Assembly: GCF_010468565.1 (NCBI RefSeq)
Contig: NZ_WUEG01000016.1
Span: 1-64,000, forward strand
Direction: 5' to 3'
Origin: Allomuricauda sp. TY007
GTDB taxonomy: Bacteria > Bacteroidota > Bacteroidia > Flavobacteriales > Flavobacteriaceae
DNA: 64,000 bases
The translations under genes were made by a program, and so were the position numbers. Positions 46,159 to 56,970 of this stretch are shown piece by piece. Below the pieces are notes generated by a model that searched no databases, was not told where the DNA came from, and saw nothing but the letters and a program-made list of their open reading frames with translations. Position 1 is the stretch's first letter. Each line of letters opens with the position of its first letter.

Positions 46159-46890
46159 TTGGCCCCAAAAAAACAGATCCTTAACAAAGAAGACTACATT
46201 CCAAACCTGGCATTTGATTCAGTTATTTTTGGTTTTAACGGCAAGAAATTGAAAATACTTGTACTGGAGTATCGAAATACGGGACTTTATGCGCTTCCTG
46301 GCGGTTTTGTTAGACGCAATGAGAGTTTAGAAGAAGCTGTTAAAAAAGGGGTGAGCGAGAGGACGGGGCTCAAGAACATCTATTTGGAGCAATTTCGGAC
46401 CTTTGGTGATGTGAAACGGTTTGACCCAGAGCCCATGAAACGGATTTTGGAAATGAACGGGCTGGACATAACATCGCATAGTTGGTTATTGGACCGGTTT
46501 ATCACCGTTGCCTATTATGCCCTGATCAACTTTGAAAAAGTGATGCCAAAACCAGACCCATTATCCGACGGAATTGATTGGTATTCGTTAGATGAGCTAC
46601 CACCCTTGATGATGGATCACCAACAAATTATTGAAAAAGCACTTGAAACCCTTAGAGAAAATCTGGACAAAAAGCTATTGGGCATGAATTTGCTTCCCAA
46701 AAAATTTACCATGAAAGAGCTACAACAGGTATATGAGGCCATTACCGGCACCTCTTTTAACCGAAGTGGTTTTCAACGAAAAATGTTGGGTGCAAATACC
46801 TTGTTGCGTCATGAAAAGAGGTTTTCTGGAAATTCCCATAAGGCTCCCTATCTGTACAGTTTTAAGACAACCCATACGACAATCGGCTAA
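46159..46890 (+). CDS. Nudix-fold transcriptional regulator (NrtR-like), TTG start
   Basis: This 243-residue relative of the regulator at 19709-20377 has an N-terminal Nudix domain (about 15-150) and a C-terminal winged helix (about 170-243; LLPKKFTMKELQQVYEAI, FQRKMLG). The Nudix box GGFVRRNESLEEAVKKGVSE has KG for RE and ER for EE, so catalysis is unlikely. No ATG lies in frame before residue 90, and a stop occurs 51 bp upstream, so TTG at 46159 is the most plausible start. It is divergent from the carboxylesterase, its likely target. Confidence 0.83.
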   Translation: MAPKKQILNKEDYIPNLAFDSVIFGFNGKKLKILVLEYRNTGLYALPGGFVRRNESLEEAVKKGVSERTGLKNIYLEQFRTFGDVKRFDPEPMKRILEMNGLDITSHSWLLDRFITVAYYALINFEKVMPKPDPLSDGIDWYSLDELPPLMMDHQQIIEKALETLRENLDKKLLGMNLLPKKFTMKELQQVYEAITGTSFNRSGFQRKMLGANTLLRHEKRFSGNSHKAPYLYSFKTTHTTIG

Positions 46891-46939
46891 AACCATATAT
46901 GAGTGACGAAAGTGAATATAAGATGAGTTCGACATCACA

Positions 46940-47072
46940 AAGAAGCTGTCTTAAAAGCATTGAAATACACCATTTCCCCCGTTAACCCATGTCCACCATA
47001 TTGACAAACAGGTTATTATGAAAGATGTAACATGTTCAGTTTGACTAAAACGGACTTTTTAGACAGCCTCTT
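46940..47072. mobile_element. 133-bp non-coding element with 18-bp terminal inverted repeats
   Basis: The left end AAGAAGCTGTCTTAAAAG (46940-46957) and the reverse complement of the right end (47055-47072, AAGAGGCTGTCTAAAAAG) match at 16 of 18. No coding capacity and no clear target duplication were seen. It could be a MITE-like or IS remnant. It may also act as a terminator for the regulator, since the right arm is followed by a T run. Confidence 0.45.
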
Positions 47073-47083
47073 TTTTTAAAAAA

Positions 47084-47554
47084 CTATTCAGGCTGTTGTT
47101 CTTCCAACTTGGTTCTTAGTCTACCTTGTAGTTCGGCATCACTTTGTAACGCCATTGCTATTTTTTGGTAACGTTCTATGCTCATGCCTTCATTACTGAT
47201 AATCTCTTCGATTTGTTCGGTAAAACCAACCTGCATTTGCTGAATCTCGTTCATCAACTTGCCAAAACGTTCTTTTTCCTCATCACTGGCATCTACTGTT
47301 TTTTCCGGAGAAGCAGAGGCTTGGTACATTTCGTTGAACCTATTGGCATCAAAACCACTTTCCTCAACAGTTTTCATTACTTGTTGCTGAGCTTCCATAT
47401 TCACTTTTTGAATACCTTGGAATGCCGAGGCGATTTTATTCAATTCCGCATCGCTAACCTGTACTTGTTCTTGTGCATTGACTTGTGCAAAAGCACTTAC
47501 ACCAATGGCTGCAATACAGACCGCTAAAGTTTTAAATGATTTCAAAAATCTCAT
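47084..47554 (-). CDS. DUF4168 exported protein
   Basis: This 156-residue protein has a signal peptide (about 1-27, ending VNAQE) and an all-helical mature part: VSDAELNKIASAFQGIQ, then FNEMYQA and MSIERYQKIAMALQSDAEL. It matches DUF4168, a family of periplasmic helical proteins without known function. Monocistronic, with the inverted-repeat element just downstream. Confidence 0.82.
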   Translation of the reverse strand: MRFLKSFKTLAVCIAAIGVSAFAQVNAQEQVQVSDAELNKIASAFQGIQKVNMEAQQQVMKTVEESGFDANRFNEMYQASASPEKTVDASDEEKERFGKLMNEIQQMQVGFTEQIEEIISNEGMSIERYQKIAMALQSDAELQGRLRTKLEEQQPE

Positions 47555-47738
47555 TCTGTACGTGTTTTATTAAAAATGTTAGTTTCCGAAACTACAATAA
47601 ATAAAAGGGCTTGCCAAAAATCACCGGGATTATGGGTGTTAATCTAAACTTAAAGAAATTGTAACGAATTCAAGGATTCGACGGTTTTCTTGAGTCAAAA
47701 ACACCGTGGTTTTACCTAGCCTTTTATATTTTTGCAGC

Positions 47739-48209
47739 ATGAAATATAAACGATTGACCAAGGAGCAATTAGAGGAACTCCATCCCGAATTCATCAACTT
47801 TTTGGCGACCCAGTCCATCACCGCAGATGAGTGGGATAATTTAAAAAAGGAGAAGCCGGAAGTAGCCGAGGAGGAAATAGACGTTTTTAGTGATTTGATT
47901 TGGGAAGGGGTATTGAGCAAAGTGGAATATTTGGAGAATATTTCCGAACGGCACATGCATTTGTTCCACTTAACAGAAAAAGAGATGAAGCTCCTGTCCG
48001 TTAAGATTTTAAATCCTGAAATCGACCTGAGGACCGAGGTAGGTTTTGGCTGGTTCAAGCGCAACTATCAATCTGATTTTGTGGAATACCTATCCGCTTC
48101 CAAGGCGTATGGTGAGGACAAGAATATGGATAAATTTGAAATTATCAAGCAGGGAGCTGTCATTACCAAAGGGGAACTGTACCAATGGTTTGAGCAGATA
48201 ATGGAATAA
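47739..48209 (+). CDS. DUF6495 family protein
   Basis: This 156-residue acidic cytosolic protein opens MKYKRLTKEQLEELHPEF. It has EEIDVFSDLIWEGVLSK near 55 and ends LYQWFEQIME. It fits DUF6495, a conserved Flavobacteriia family of unknown function. Start ATG 47739 is chosen over the longer open frame. A TATTTTTG -7-like element (47727-47734) overlaps the start region, without a -33 match. Confidence 0.8.
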   Translation: MKYKRLTKEQLEELHPEFINFLATQSITADEWDNLKKEKPEVAEEEIDVFSDLIWEGVLSKVEYLENISERHMHLFHLTEKEMKLLSVKILNPEIDLRTEVGFGWFKRNYQSDFVEYLSASKAYGEDKNMDKFEIIKQGAVITKGELYQWFEQIME

Positions 48210-48529
48210 TCTTAAATTTAAAGACCAAGTTCAAGAATCAAGCCCAAAGGTTTTGTGGTCATTCGTGCCATTCGTGTCAAGTACGGGATACATTAAAACA
48301 GCGCATAGAAAATAGAGGCACATGATTAGAACCAACTGCAACTGCCTACGGGGTTATTTTGTTATCAGGTTATTGCCTGCCTGCGGCAAGCAGGGAATCT
48401 GGGATTTGGTGCTTGAAACCCGTAATCCGTAATCCGAAACCTTTGACTACCCACTGCCAACTGTTAACTGATTACTGCCTACTGCATCTTCAACCTAAAA
48501 CGTATATTTGCACGAGAATTTAACACCAC
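48210..48529. other. gene-free gap with repeated words and a hairpin
   Basis: No coding frame is supported in 320 bp. It contains ACTGCC-type words in loose tandem (48332-48350 and 48449-48485), a CCGTAAT doublet near 48420 and a hairpin CCTGC...GCAGG (48376-48394). Near the end, TATATTTG (48503-48510) is a good -7 element for hisS, without a clear -33 TTG. Confidence 0.5.
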
Positions 48530-49918
48530 ATGGCAAAGAAACCATCCATACCTAAAGGAACCCGCGATTTTTCACCTGCAGAGGTGTCCAAGCGTAACTA
48601 TATCATCCAGACCATAAAAAAACATTTTGAAACCTATGGTTTTCAACCGATTGAAACTCCTTCTTTCGAAAATTCGGAAACCCTGATGGGTAAATATGGG
48701 GATGAAGGCGATCGTTTGATATTTAAAATATTGAATTCGGGAGACTTTATTTCCAAAGTGGATGATGTAACCTATAGTTCTAAGAATTCAGCCTCGTTGA
48801 CGCCGAAAATTTCAGAAAAGGCCCTACGCTACGACCTTACTGTACCTTTTGCCCGTTATGTGGTGATGCACCAGAATGAAATTGATTTTCCATTTAAACG
48901 CTACCAAATTCAGCCTGTGTGGCGTGCCGACCGTCCGCAAAAAGGGCGTTTCCGTGAGTTTTACCAATGTGATGCCGATGTGGTTGGCGCCAATTCCTTG
49001 CTTCAAGAAGTGGAATTTATACAGTTGTATGATGCCGTTTTCACCGATTTGGGACTGAAAGGAGCCACCATCAAAATCAACAACCGAAAGATACTTTCAG
49101 GAATTGCCGAAGTTATCGGTGCCAAACATTTATTGGTAGATTTTACTGTGGCCTTGGACAAGTTGGATAAAATAGGGGAGGAGAAGGTAAAAACGGAGAT
49201 GATGGAAAAAGGAATTTCCGAAGCTGCTATTGCCAATGCACAGCCTTTGTTTGATATGACAGGTACCGCTTCGGAACAATTGGAAAAACTAAAAACCATT
49301 CTTGCCGACTCCGAGGTCGGAATGTTGGGTGTTTCCGAATTGGAAGAGATTATCTCCACCGTGGATATGGTCGGGCTGCAGTCGGCCAATTTGCAGTTGG
49401 ATGTAACCCTTGCCCGCGGGCTTAACTATTATACAGGTGCCATTTTTGAAGTCGCCGCACCCGAAGGCGTAAAAATGGGTTCCATTGGCGGTGGAGGCCG
49501 TTATGATGACCTTACTGGTATTTTTGGGCTCAAAGATGTGAGCGGTGTGGGGATTTCCTTTGGACTGGACCGTATTTACTTGGTTCTGGAAGAATTAAAT
49601 CTGTTCCCTGACAGCCTGGATACTTCGTTGGACGTACTTTGCCTCAATTTTGGGAAAAAAGAGGGGATGGCAACCTTAAAATTGGTGTCTGGACTGCGCA
49701 AACAAGGACTTAGGGCGGATTTATACCCAATGGATACCAAAGTGCAGAAGCAATTTAAGTATGCTGATAAAAGGGGTGTTCCCTACGTGATACTTTTGGG
49801 GGACCAAGAATTGACCGATGGTAAGTTTGTAGCCAAAAACATGAAGACAGGCGACCAAAACGATTACGCTTTAGATTCGCTCGAAGAATTTGCGGAAAAA
49901 GTTAAGTCCGACTTTTAA
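48530..49918 (+). CDS. hisS: Histidyl-tRNA synthetase
   Basis: This class II aminoacyl-tRNA synthetase charges tRNA-His. The 462 residues include the start KPSIPKGTRDFSP, motif 2 FRPQKGRFREFYQCD-like region (VWRADRPQKGRFREFYQCD near 130-148), the histidine-specific ARGLNYYTGAIFE near 297 and GGGGRYDDL near 318. The C-terminal anticodon-binding domain lies after about 365. Its 3' end overlaps the convergent Nudix hydrolase by 17 bp. Confidence 0.97.
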   Translation: MAKKPSIPKGTRDFSPAEVSKRNYIIQTIKKHFETYGFQPIETPSFENSETLMGKYGDEGDRLIFKILNSGDFISKVDDVTYSSKNSASLTPKISEKALRYDLTVPFARYVVMHQNEIDFPFKRYQIQPVWRADRPQKGRFREFYQCDADVVGANSLLQEVEFIQLYDAVFTDLGLKGATIKINNRKILSGIAEVIGAKHLLVDFTVALDKLDKIGEEKVKTEMMEKGISEAAIANAQPLFDMTGTASEQLEKLKTILADSEVGMLGVSELEEIISTVDMVGLQSANLQLDVTLARGLNYYTGAIFEVAAPEGVKMGSIGGGGRYDDLTGIFGLKDVSGVGISFGLDRIYLVLEELNLFPDSLDTSLDVLCLNFGKKEGMATLKLVSGLRKQGLRADLYPMDTKVQKQFKYADKRGVPYVILLGDQELTDGKFVAKNMKTGDQNDYALDSLEEFAEKVKSDF

Positions 49919-50450
49919 TCGCTTTAATGATGGTTTTGTAGTAGGTAGGGCCGTGGGGCACGTATTTCCCCACACTGGCCAAACCCCAAGTTTCTTCGGC
50001 AAATTTAAAAAGGGGTGCCAATGCCAAGTCCTCGACCTCGCTTTCCTGTTTGGTAAGTTGATTCAAAGGAACGTTCAACTTGCATAAAAAGATATGATGT
50101 AGTTCCGCATCTATAAAATCTTCAGCAATTTTGTGAACGGCTTTATAAGTGCCCAAAGGTTCCAAATCGGGTTCTGATATGGTAAGGCCAATTTCCTCTT
50201 CAACTTCACGTATGGCAGCGGTTACAATTTCTTCCCCTGCAGCAACGTGGCCAGCGACGGAGACATCCCAAAGTAAAGGGTGGGTGGACTTATTTCTGCC
50301 CCTTTGCTGAATCAAAACTCGACCATCGGATGTGTAGAGCCAAACGTGAACGGTAGGATGGAGCAATCCTTTGCGGTGTGCTTCCGATTTTAAACAGGAT
50401 TTCCCCGTAGGCTTTCCTTGTTCGTCCAAAATGTCAATGCGCTCATCCAT
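49902..50450 (-). CDS. Nudix hydrolase (YfcD/IPP isomerase-like)
   Basis: The 182 residues carry an intact Nudix box: GHVAAGEEIVTAAIREVEEE keeps the Gly, Glu and REVEE glutamates, unlike the two regulator-type Nudix proteins in this window. The N-terminus DERIDILDEQGKPTGK and the HPTVHVWLY segment match the group related to isopentenyl-diphosphate isomerase and YfcD. The substrate is unknown. It ends 17 bp inside the end of hisS (tail to tail). Confidence 0.88.
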   Translation of the reverse strand: MDERIDILDEQGKPTGKSCLKSEAHRKGLLHPTVHVWLYTSDGRVLIQQRGRNKSTHPLLWDVSVAGHVAAGEEIVTAAIREVEEEIGLTISEPDLEPLGTYKAVHKIAEDFIDAELHHIFLCKLNVPLNQLTKQESEVEDLALAPLFKFAEETWGLASVGKYVPHGPTYYKTIIKAIKSRT

Positions 50451-50470
50451 ATTATATAAAGATAAGAAAT

Positions 50471-50493
50471 TGTCACATCGAGCGCAGTCGAGA
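50471..50493. repeat. dispersed repeat, family B half-element
   Basis: The 23-bp sequence starting TGTCACATCGAGCGCAGTCG matches the reverse complement of 8093-8115 at 22 of 23 positions. Here only one arm is present. Confidence 0.65.
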
Positions 50494-50570
50494 TGGAATA
50501 TAATTTCTTGAAATCGGTTTTTATGTTTCTCTATGTCATCCTCTTACAAACATAGGATGATAGGTGCTAG

Positions 50571-50598
50571 TGTCATTCCTGCGGAAGCAGGAATCCAT
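50571..50598. repeat. dispersed palindromic element, family C
   Basis: This 28-bp hairpin (arms TTCCTGC/GCAGGAA) matches 8209-8236 at 26 of 28 positions, in the same orientation. Confidence 0.7.
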
Positions 50599-50679
50599 TC
50601 GTTGTAAGCCCCTGAAACCATCCCGATAGTTATTGGGGACAGGATGATGGCAAACAATGATAATCAACCAATAACAAAA

Positions 50680-50715
50680 AAAGCATCGTAACCTATTTTT
50701 GGATTACGATGCTTT
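50680..50715 (-). terminator. rho-independent terminator for the M42 peptidase
   Basis: A perfect 12-bp stem, AAAGCATCGTAA / TTACGATGCTTT, has a 12-base loop. On the minus strand the stem is followed by a T run (the A run at 50676-50682 on plus). Confidence 0.85.
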
Positions 50716-50725
50716 AAGATTTTTG

Positions 50726-50802
50726 TGTCATTTCGAAATGAGATACAAAGTATCGATTGAGAAATCTAAGCGTGAGATTTCTCACATCCGTTCGAAATGA
50801 CA
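50726..50802. repeat. dispersed palindromic element, family A full copy
   Basis: TGTCATTTCGAA (50726-50737) and TTCGAAATGACA (50791-50802) are perfect 12-bp terminal inverted repeats around 53 bases that include GAGATTTCTC-like words. The right 30 bp recurs at 281-310. Confidence 0.7.
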
Positions 50803-50806
50803 AGTT

Positions 50807-51895
50807 TTAATCAAAATAACTGAAAGTTTCCCCTTCTTTGATGTTCAATAAAGTTTCGTAAATCAACCGGATAACATTTTCTACATCATCTTTATGTACT
50901 GTTTCTACCGTAGTATGCATATAACGTAAAGGCAGTGAAATCAATGCAGACGCCACACCTCCGTTACTGTACGCAAAGGCATCGGTATCCGTTCCCGTGT
51001 ACCTTGATGATGCATTACGCTGGAACGGAATCTTTTTGGATTCCGCTGTTTCTAAAATACGCTCTCGCAATTTGTTCTGTACAGCAGGGGCATAAGAAAT
51101 TACAGGCCCATCACCGATTTTGGTCTCACCCTCAGTCTTTTTATTGATCATGGGGGTAGTGGTGTCGTGGCAGACATCTGTTACGATGGCTACGTTCGGT
51201 TTTATGGTCTGTGTGATCATTTCAGCACCACGAAGCCCAATCTCTTCCTGCACCGAATTGGTGATGTACAGTCCAAAAGGAAGCTCTTTTTTGTTCGTTT
51301 TGAGCAAACGGGCCACTTCGGCAATCATAAAACCGCCCATACGGTTGTCCAAAGCCCTACAAACAAACTTGTCCTTGTTCAGAATCTGGAAATTGTCAGG
51401 GTAAGTGATCACACAACCTACGTGCACGCCCATTTTTTCCACTTCTTTCTTGTCCTTGGCGCCTATATCAATAAATATGTTGTCCAATTTCGGTGGTTCC
51501 TCCTTGGCCTTGTCCCTTGTGTGGATGGCGGGCCATCCGAAAACACCTTTTACAATACCATTTTTGGTATGGATGTTTACCCATTTAGATGGGGCAATTT
51601 GATGGTCGCTCCCTCCATTTCGGATAACGTAAAGGAGACCTTCATCGGTGATATAGTTAACGTACCAAGAAATTTCATCGGAATGCCCCTCGATCACAAC
51701 CCTGTATTTGGCATCTGGATTGATAACTCCAACCGCCGTTCCGTAGGTGTCCGTAATAAATTCGTCCACATAAGGTTTTACATAGTCCATCCAAATTTTC
51801 TGCCCTTCCCATTCATAACCTGTCGGGGATGGGTTGTTCAAGTATTTTTCTAAAAATTCAAGGGATTTTTCGTTGATGATCTTCTCTTTTGCCAT
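50807..51895 (-). CDS. M42-family aminopeptidase
   Basis: This cytosolic dimetal aminopeptidase (TET/glutamyl aminopeptidase family) has 362 residues. Metal and catalytic segments include IEGHSDEISW near 70, RALDNRMGGFM near 180, SVQEEIGLRGAEM near 215 (catalytic and metal glutamates), VTDVCHDTTTP near 238 and RYMHTTVETVH near 328. It probably trims peptides from protein turnover as a large oligomer. It is divergent from a DUF4294 gene and followed by its own terminator. Confidence 0.93.
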   Translation of the reverse strand: MAKEKIINEKSLEFLEKYLNNPSPTGYEWEGQKIWMDYVKPYVDEFITDTYGTAVGVINPDAKYRVVIEGHSDEISWYVNYITDEGLLYVIRNGGSDHQIAPSKWVNIHTKNGIVKGVFGWPAIHTRDKAKEEPPKLDNIFIDIGAKDKKEVEKMGVHVGCVITYPDNFQILNKDKFVCRALDNRMGGFMIAEVARLLKTNKKELPFGLYITNSVQEEIGLRGAEMITQTIKPNVAIVTDVCHDTTTPMINKKTEGETKIGDGPVISYAPAVQNKLRERILETAESKKIPFQRNASSRYTGTDTDAFAYSNGGVASALISLPLRYMHTTVETVHKDDVENVIRLIYETLLNIKEGETFSYFD

Positions 51896-51997
51896 GTATC
51901 TGATTTAGTACACAAACATAAGAATATTCACTTTTATTTAATAGCCAAATCACACCTTTATACTTACTTTTGGCAAGACTATTGCGAAAGAAATGTT

Positions 51998-52717
51998 ATG
52001 CTGCGTAACTGTTTTCTTGTTGTTTTTCTGGTAATTAACACCCTTGGGTTGGCTCAGGAACCGCAAAAGGATTCGTTGATGAACCCCAAGGATTCCATTG
52101 TCAACGATTCCATTGCCGATTATTATGTTCGGTTTGAGGGAGACTCCATTTTGATGAGCTCCATTGAACTTGACGAAGTCTACATTTTTGGAAAACTGGA
52201 GTTCGCAAACCGCAATGATAAACTTCGCTATTACATTCTACGACGAAAAACCTTGAAGGTGTACCCTTATGCCAAGTTGGCCGCAGAACGATTAGTAGAG
52301 CTCAATGATAGCTTAGAACTCATAAAAAAACGTAGGCACCAAAGGCGTTATACCCGAAAGGTTCAAAAATATATTGAAGGGGAGTTTTCCGAAGAACTAA
52401 AAAAATTGACCCGTACCGAAGGACAGATTTTGGTAAAACTGATTCATCGTCAAACAGGAACAACCGCTTTTGATTTGGTAAAGGAACTCCGTAGCGGTTG
52501 GCGGGCATTTTGGTACAACACCACGGCAAGCTTGTTCAAGATCAGTTTAAAGGAAGAGTTTAGGCCCGAAGAAATCCATGAGGATTATTTAATAGAGGAC
52601 ATTCTACAACGTGCTTTTGCTGCAAGCAGGTTGGAACGGCAAGAATCGGTCTTGGATTATGATTACGCCCAACTCACCAATAAATGGAAAAGCAAACCGT
52701 CCAGCACGGGCAACTAA
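51998..52717 (+). CDS. DUF4294 exported protein
   Basis: This 239-residue protein has a signal peptide (about 1-20, ending GLAQE). A long region is rich in Arg and Lys: LRYYILRRKTLKVYPYAKLA near 75 and RRHQRRYTRKVQKYIEGEF near 112. It matches DUF4294, a Bacteroidota family of unknown function. Its last four bases overlap the end of the convergent DUF6095 gene. Confidence 0.85.
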   Translation: MLRNCFLVVFLVINTLGLAQEPQKDSLMNPKDSIVNDSIADYYVRFEGDSILMSSIELDEVYIFGKLEFANRNDKLRYYILRRKTLKVYPYAKLAAERLVELNDSLELIKKRRHQRRYTRKVQKYIEGEFSEELKKLTRTEGQILVKLIHRQTGTTAFDLVKELRSGWRAFWYNTTASLFKISLKEEFRPEEIHEDYLIEDILQRAFAASRLERQESVLDYDYAQLTNKWKSKPSSTGN

Positions 52718-52950
52718 TTTTTAGGTTTCTTACCAAAAACAGCGTCCATTACAATTTTTACAGACCTAAACCCTAAATAGATGGCCAAAATGGCGCAGAT
52801 AATGCCCAAAATCAAAACAGGCCAATAAAAAGGGTGCCCCTCATTTTTAAAGGCCTCGTAGATTAAAAATGGCCCCATAAACATGGCAAGCACGGTGTAG
52901 CCAAACGATTTTATTCCTTTTACCAGAAGTTCCTTGTTAGTTCGCCTCAT
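52714..52950 (-). CDS. DUF6095 small membrane protein
   Basis: The 78 residues have two membrane helices (about 12-35 and 42-64), a charged N-terminus (RRTNKELLVKGIK) and a basic C-terminus (FGKKPKN). It fits DUF6095, a small flavobacterial membrane family with no known role. Tail-to-tail overlap of 4 bp with the DUF4294 gene. Confidence 0.82.
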   Translation of the reverse strand: MRRTNKELLVKGIKSFGYTVLAMFMGPFLIYEAFKNEGHPFYWPVLILGIICAILAIYLGFRSVKIVMDAVFGKKPKN

Positions 52951-53007
52951 GGGACCAAAGTAGGAATATTAGCTTATATTTAGAGCAAATAGCGCCAAAA
53001 ATTGACC

Positions 53008-54327
53008 ATGGAAATACTAGTTCTTGGAGTTGTCGTCCTCTTCATTATTATTGCAACCGTAAAATTTAAGATGCACCCCATTTTTTCACTGACCATTGCT
53101 GCCATAGCTTCTGGTTTTTTGTTGGGAATTGCGCCTAAAGATATCATGTCCACCATGGCCGAAGGCTTTGGAAATACACTTTCGGGTATTGGATTGGTTA
53201 TCGCATTCGGAACTGTTATCGGTATTTATTTGGAAAGAACGGGAAGCACCCAGGTTTTGGCCAACAGCATCTTAAAAGTGATTGGCTTAAAACGTTCCCC
53301 ATTGGCGATGAATTTGGCTGGATTCGTCATTTCCATTCCGGTGTATTGCGATTCGGGTTACATCATACTTTCCTCCTTAAACAAGGCTATCAGTAAAAAA
53401 ACGGGGATTCCTACTTTGGTTTTTGCCATTGCATTGGCCACAGGCTTATATTCTGCCCACGTTTTTGTGCCTCCCACACCTGGACCGCTGGCTGCGGCAG
53501 CCATTTTAGATGCTGATTTGGGCATGGTACTGATTTTTGGGCTGGTAGTTGCCATTCCTGTTTCTATTTCAGGGTATTTTTGGGCACGGTTCATAGGTAA
53601 ATCTTTAAAGGAAGATGAAACTGCCCATCTACAGAAAGAAAAAGAGGAGATTCAATCTACAGTAAAACCATTTCAAGCTTTTCTCCCCTTGCTCGTTCCC
53701 ATAATTTTGATTGCGATGAAGTCCATTGTAGATTATCCAACACACCCTTTGGGTGAAGGTTGGGTTTTCAATATTTTCAACTTTTTGGGCAGTCCTGTAA
53801 TTGCATTGCTCATCGGTGTTTTCTTTGCGTTCGCCCTAGGTAGGAATGTACCGTCCGAAGACAAAAAAGGATGGGTGCCTGAAGCTTTTAAGCAGGCAGG
53901 TGCCATTGTGCTCATAACTGGTGCAGGAGGGGCTTTTGGGATCATTCTTCGTACTATGGACATTGCATCCATCATTAATTTGGAATCCAGTACGGGGGTT
54001 GCTGGGCTTTTGATTGCTTTTGTGATTGCAGCCGTGCTTAAAACGGCTCAGGGGTCATCCACAGTAGCCATTATAACCACTTCGGCCATCATAGCGCCAT
54101 TACTGGAGACTTTTGGGCTGGTTTCTATTACAGACAAGGCTTTGGCCGTTTTGGCTATTGGAGCAGGGGCCATGACCGTTTCCCATATCAACGACAGTTA
54201 TTTTTGGGTAGTTTCGCAATTTTCCAATATGAAGGTAAAAACGGCACTACGAGGACATACCCTAGGCACATTGGTTCAGGGGGCTGTAGGTATTTTAATG
54301 ATACTGTTGCTGTACTTTTTTGTTTGA
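53008..54327 (+). CDS. GntP-family gluconate:H+ symporter-like permease
   Basis: This inner-membrane permease has about 439 residues and 12-14 hydrophobic segments. It shows GIGLVIAFGTVIGIYLERTG near 68, PVYCDSGYIILSSLN near 111, HVFVPPTPGPLAAAAIL near 150 and KTAQGSSTVAIITTSAI near 348, all typical of GntP/GntT transporters for gluconate and related sugar acids. The ATG at 53008 is preferred over the TTG two codons earlier. It lies 26 kb from the uronate operon, and no kinase is adjacent, so its substrate is open. Confidence 0.92.
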   Translation: MEILVLGVVVLFIIIATVKFKMHPIFSLTIAAIASGFLLGIAPKDIMSTMAEGFGNTLSGIGLVIAFGTVIGIYLERTGSTQVLANSILKVIGLKRSPLAMNLAGFVISIPVYCDSGYIILSSLNKAISKKTGIPTLVFAIALATGLYSAHVFVPPTPGPLAAAAILDADLGMVLIFGLVVAIPVSISGYFWARFIGKSLKEDETAHLQKEKEEIQSTVKPFQAFLPLLVPIILIAMKSIVDYPTHPLGEGWVFNIFNFLGSPVIALLIGVFFAFALGRNVPSEDKKGWVPEAFKQAGAIVLITGAGGAFGIILRTMDIASIINLESSTGVAGLLIAFVIAAVLKTAQGSSTVAIITTSAIIAPLLETFGLVSITDKALAVLAIGAGAMTVSHINDSYFWVVSQFSNMKVKTALRGHTLGTLVQGAVGILMILLLYFFV

Positions 54328-54357
54328 TGATGGGGGTTTACCTACCATCAAAAACAA

Positions 54358-54395
54358 AAAAATGCAAACCCAGAAGAACATAGATTTGCATTTTT
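54358..54395. terminator. bidirectional terminator
   Basis: The 11-bp stem AAAAATGCAAA / TTTGCATTTTT has a 16-base loop between the convergent GntP and isocitrate dehydrogenase genes. A and T runs within the stem let it serve both. Confidence 0.75.
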
Positions 54396-54414
54396 AAAGC
54401 AATTTTGAAATTAT

Positions 54415-56634
<2,220 letters not shown>

Positions 56635-56742
56635 TTATATGTATTTGTTTGAGCGGTTGCAAATATACGATTTATGGGCCGTGAAGCACGAATGGAAGTG
56701 GCTAAAAGTGTGTGCTTTTGATAAGAATTTGTGAAAAAAACA

Positions 56743-56779
56743 AAAGCCATATCATTTTTTTTACAAAAGATATGGCTTT
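56743..56779 (-). terminator. minus-strand terminator with no assigned gene
   Basis: The 11-bp stem AAAGCCATATC / GATATGGCTTT has a 15-base loop. On the minus strand it is followed by TTTTGTTTTTTTC, a good T run. The next known minus-strand gene upstream (L19) has its own terminator, so this one serves an unassigned transcript. Confidence 0.75.
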
Positions 56780-56970
56780 CAGATAGGACTCAAGATTTGT
56801 TTGGTGGTACCAAAACTGCAATCTATCAGATTACATCTATTGCCCTTTCGACGTTTATACGCTGCTATGTTTTTAATTTTTCAACTAAACTACATTTTGC
56901 AAAGCGTGCTGTTGTATTCCTAAATTTTATCAAAACGGAAAATTGCTCTTCCATTCGCACATAAAATTTA

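Larger units (their letters stand above)
50451..50806. other. 356-bp gap rich in dispersed repeats
   Basis: No gene is seen. The gap holds copies of three repeat families (50471-50493, 50571-50598 and 50726-50802) and a terminator (50680-50715). It is one of the two densest repeat sites in the window; the other is 8052-8297. Confidence 0.7.

Noticed and set aside
56731..56964. 77-codon plus-strand frame upstream of icd
   Set aside because: It begins inside the stem-loop of the minus-strand terminator and has no promoter and no recognisable composition.
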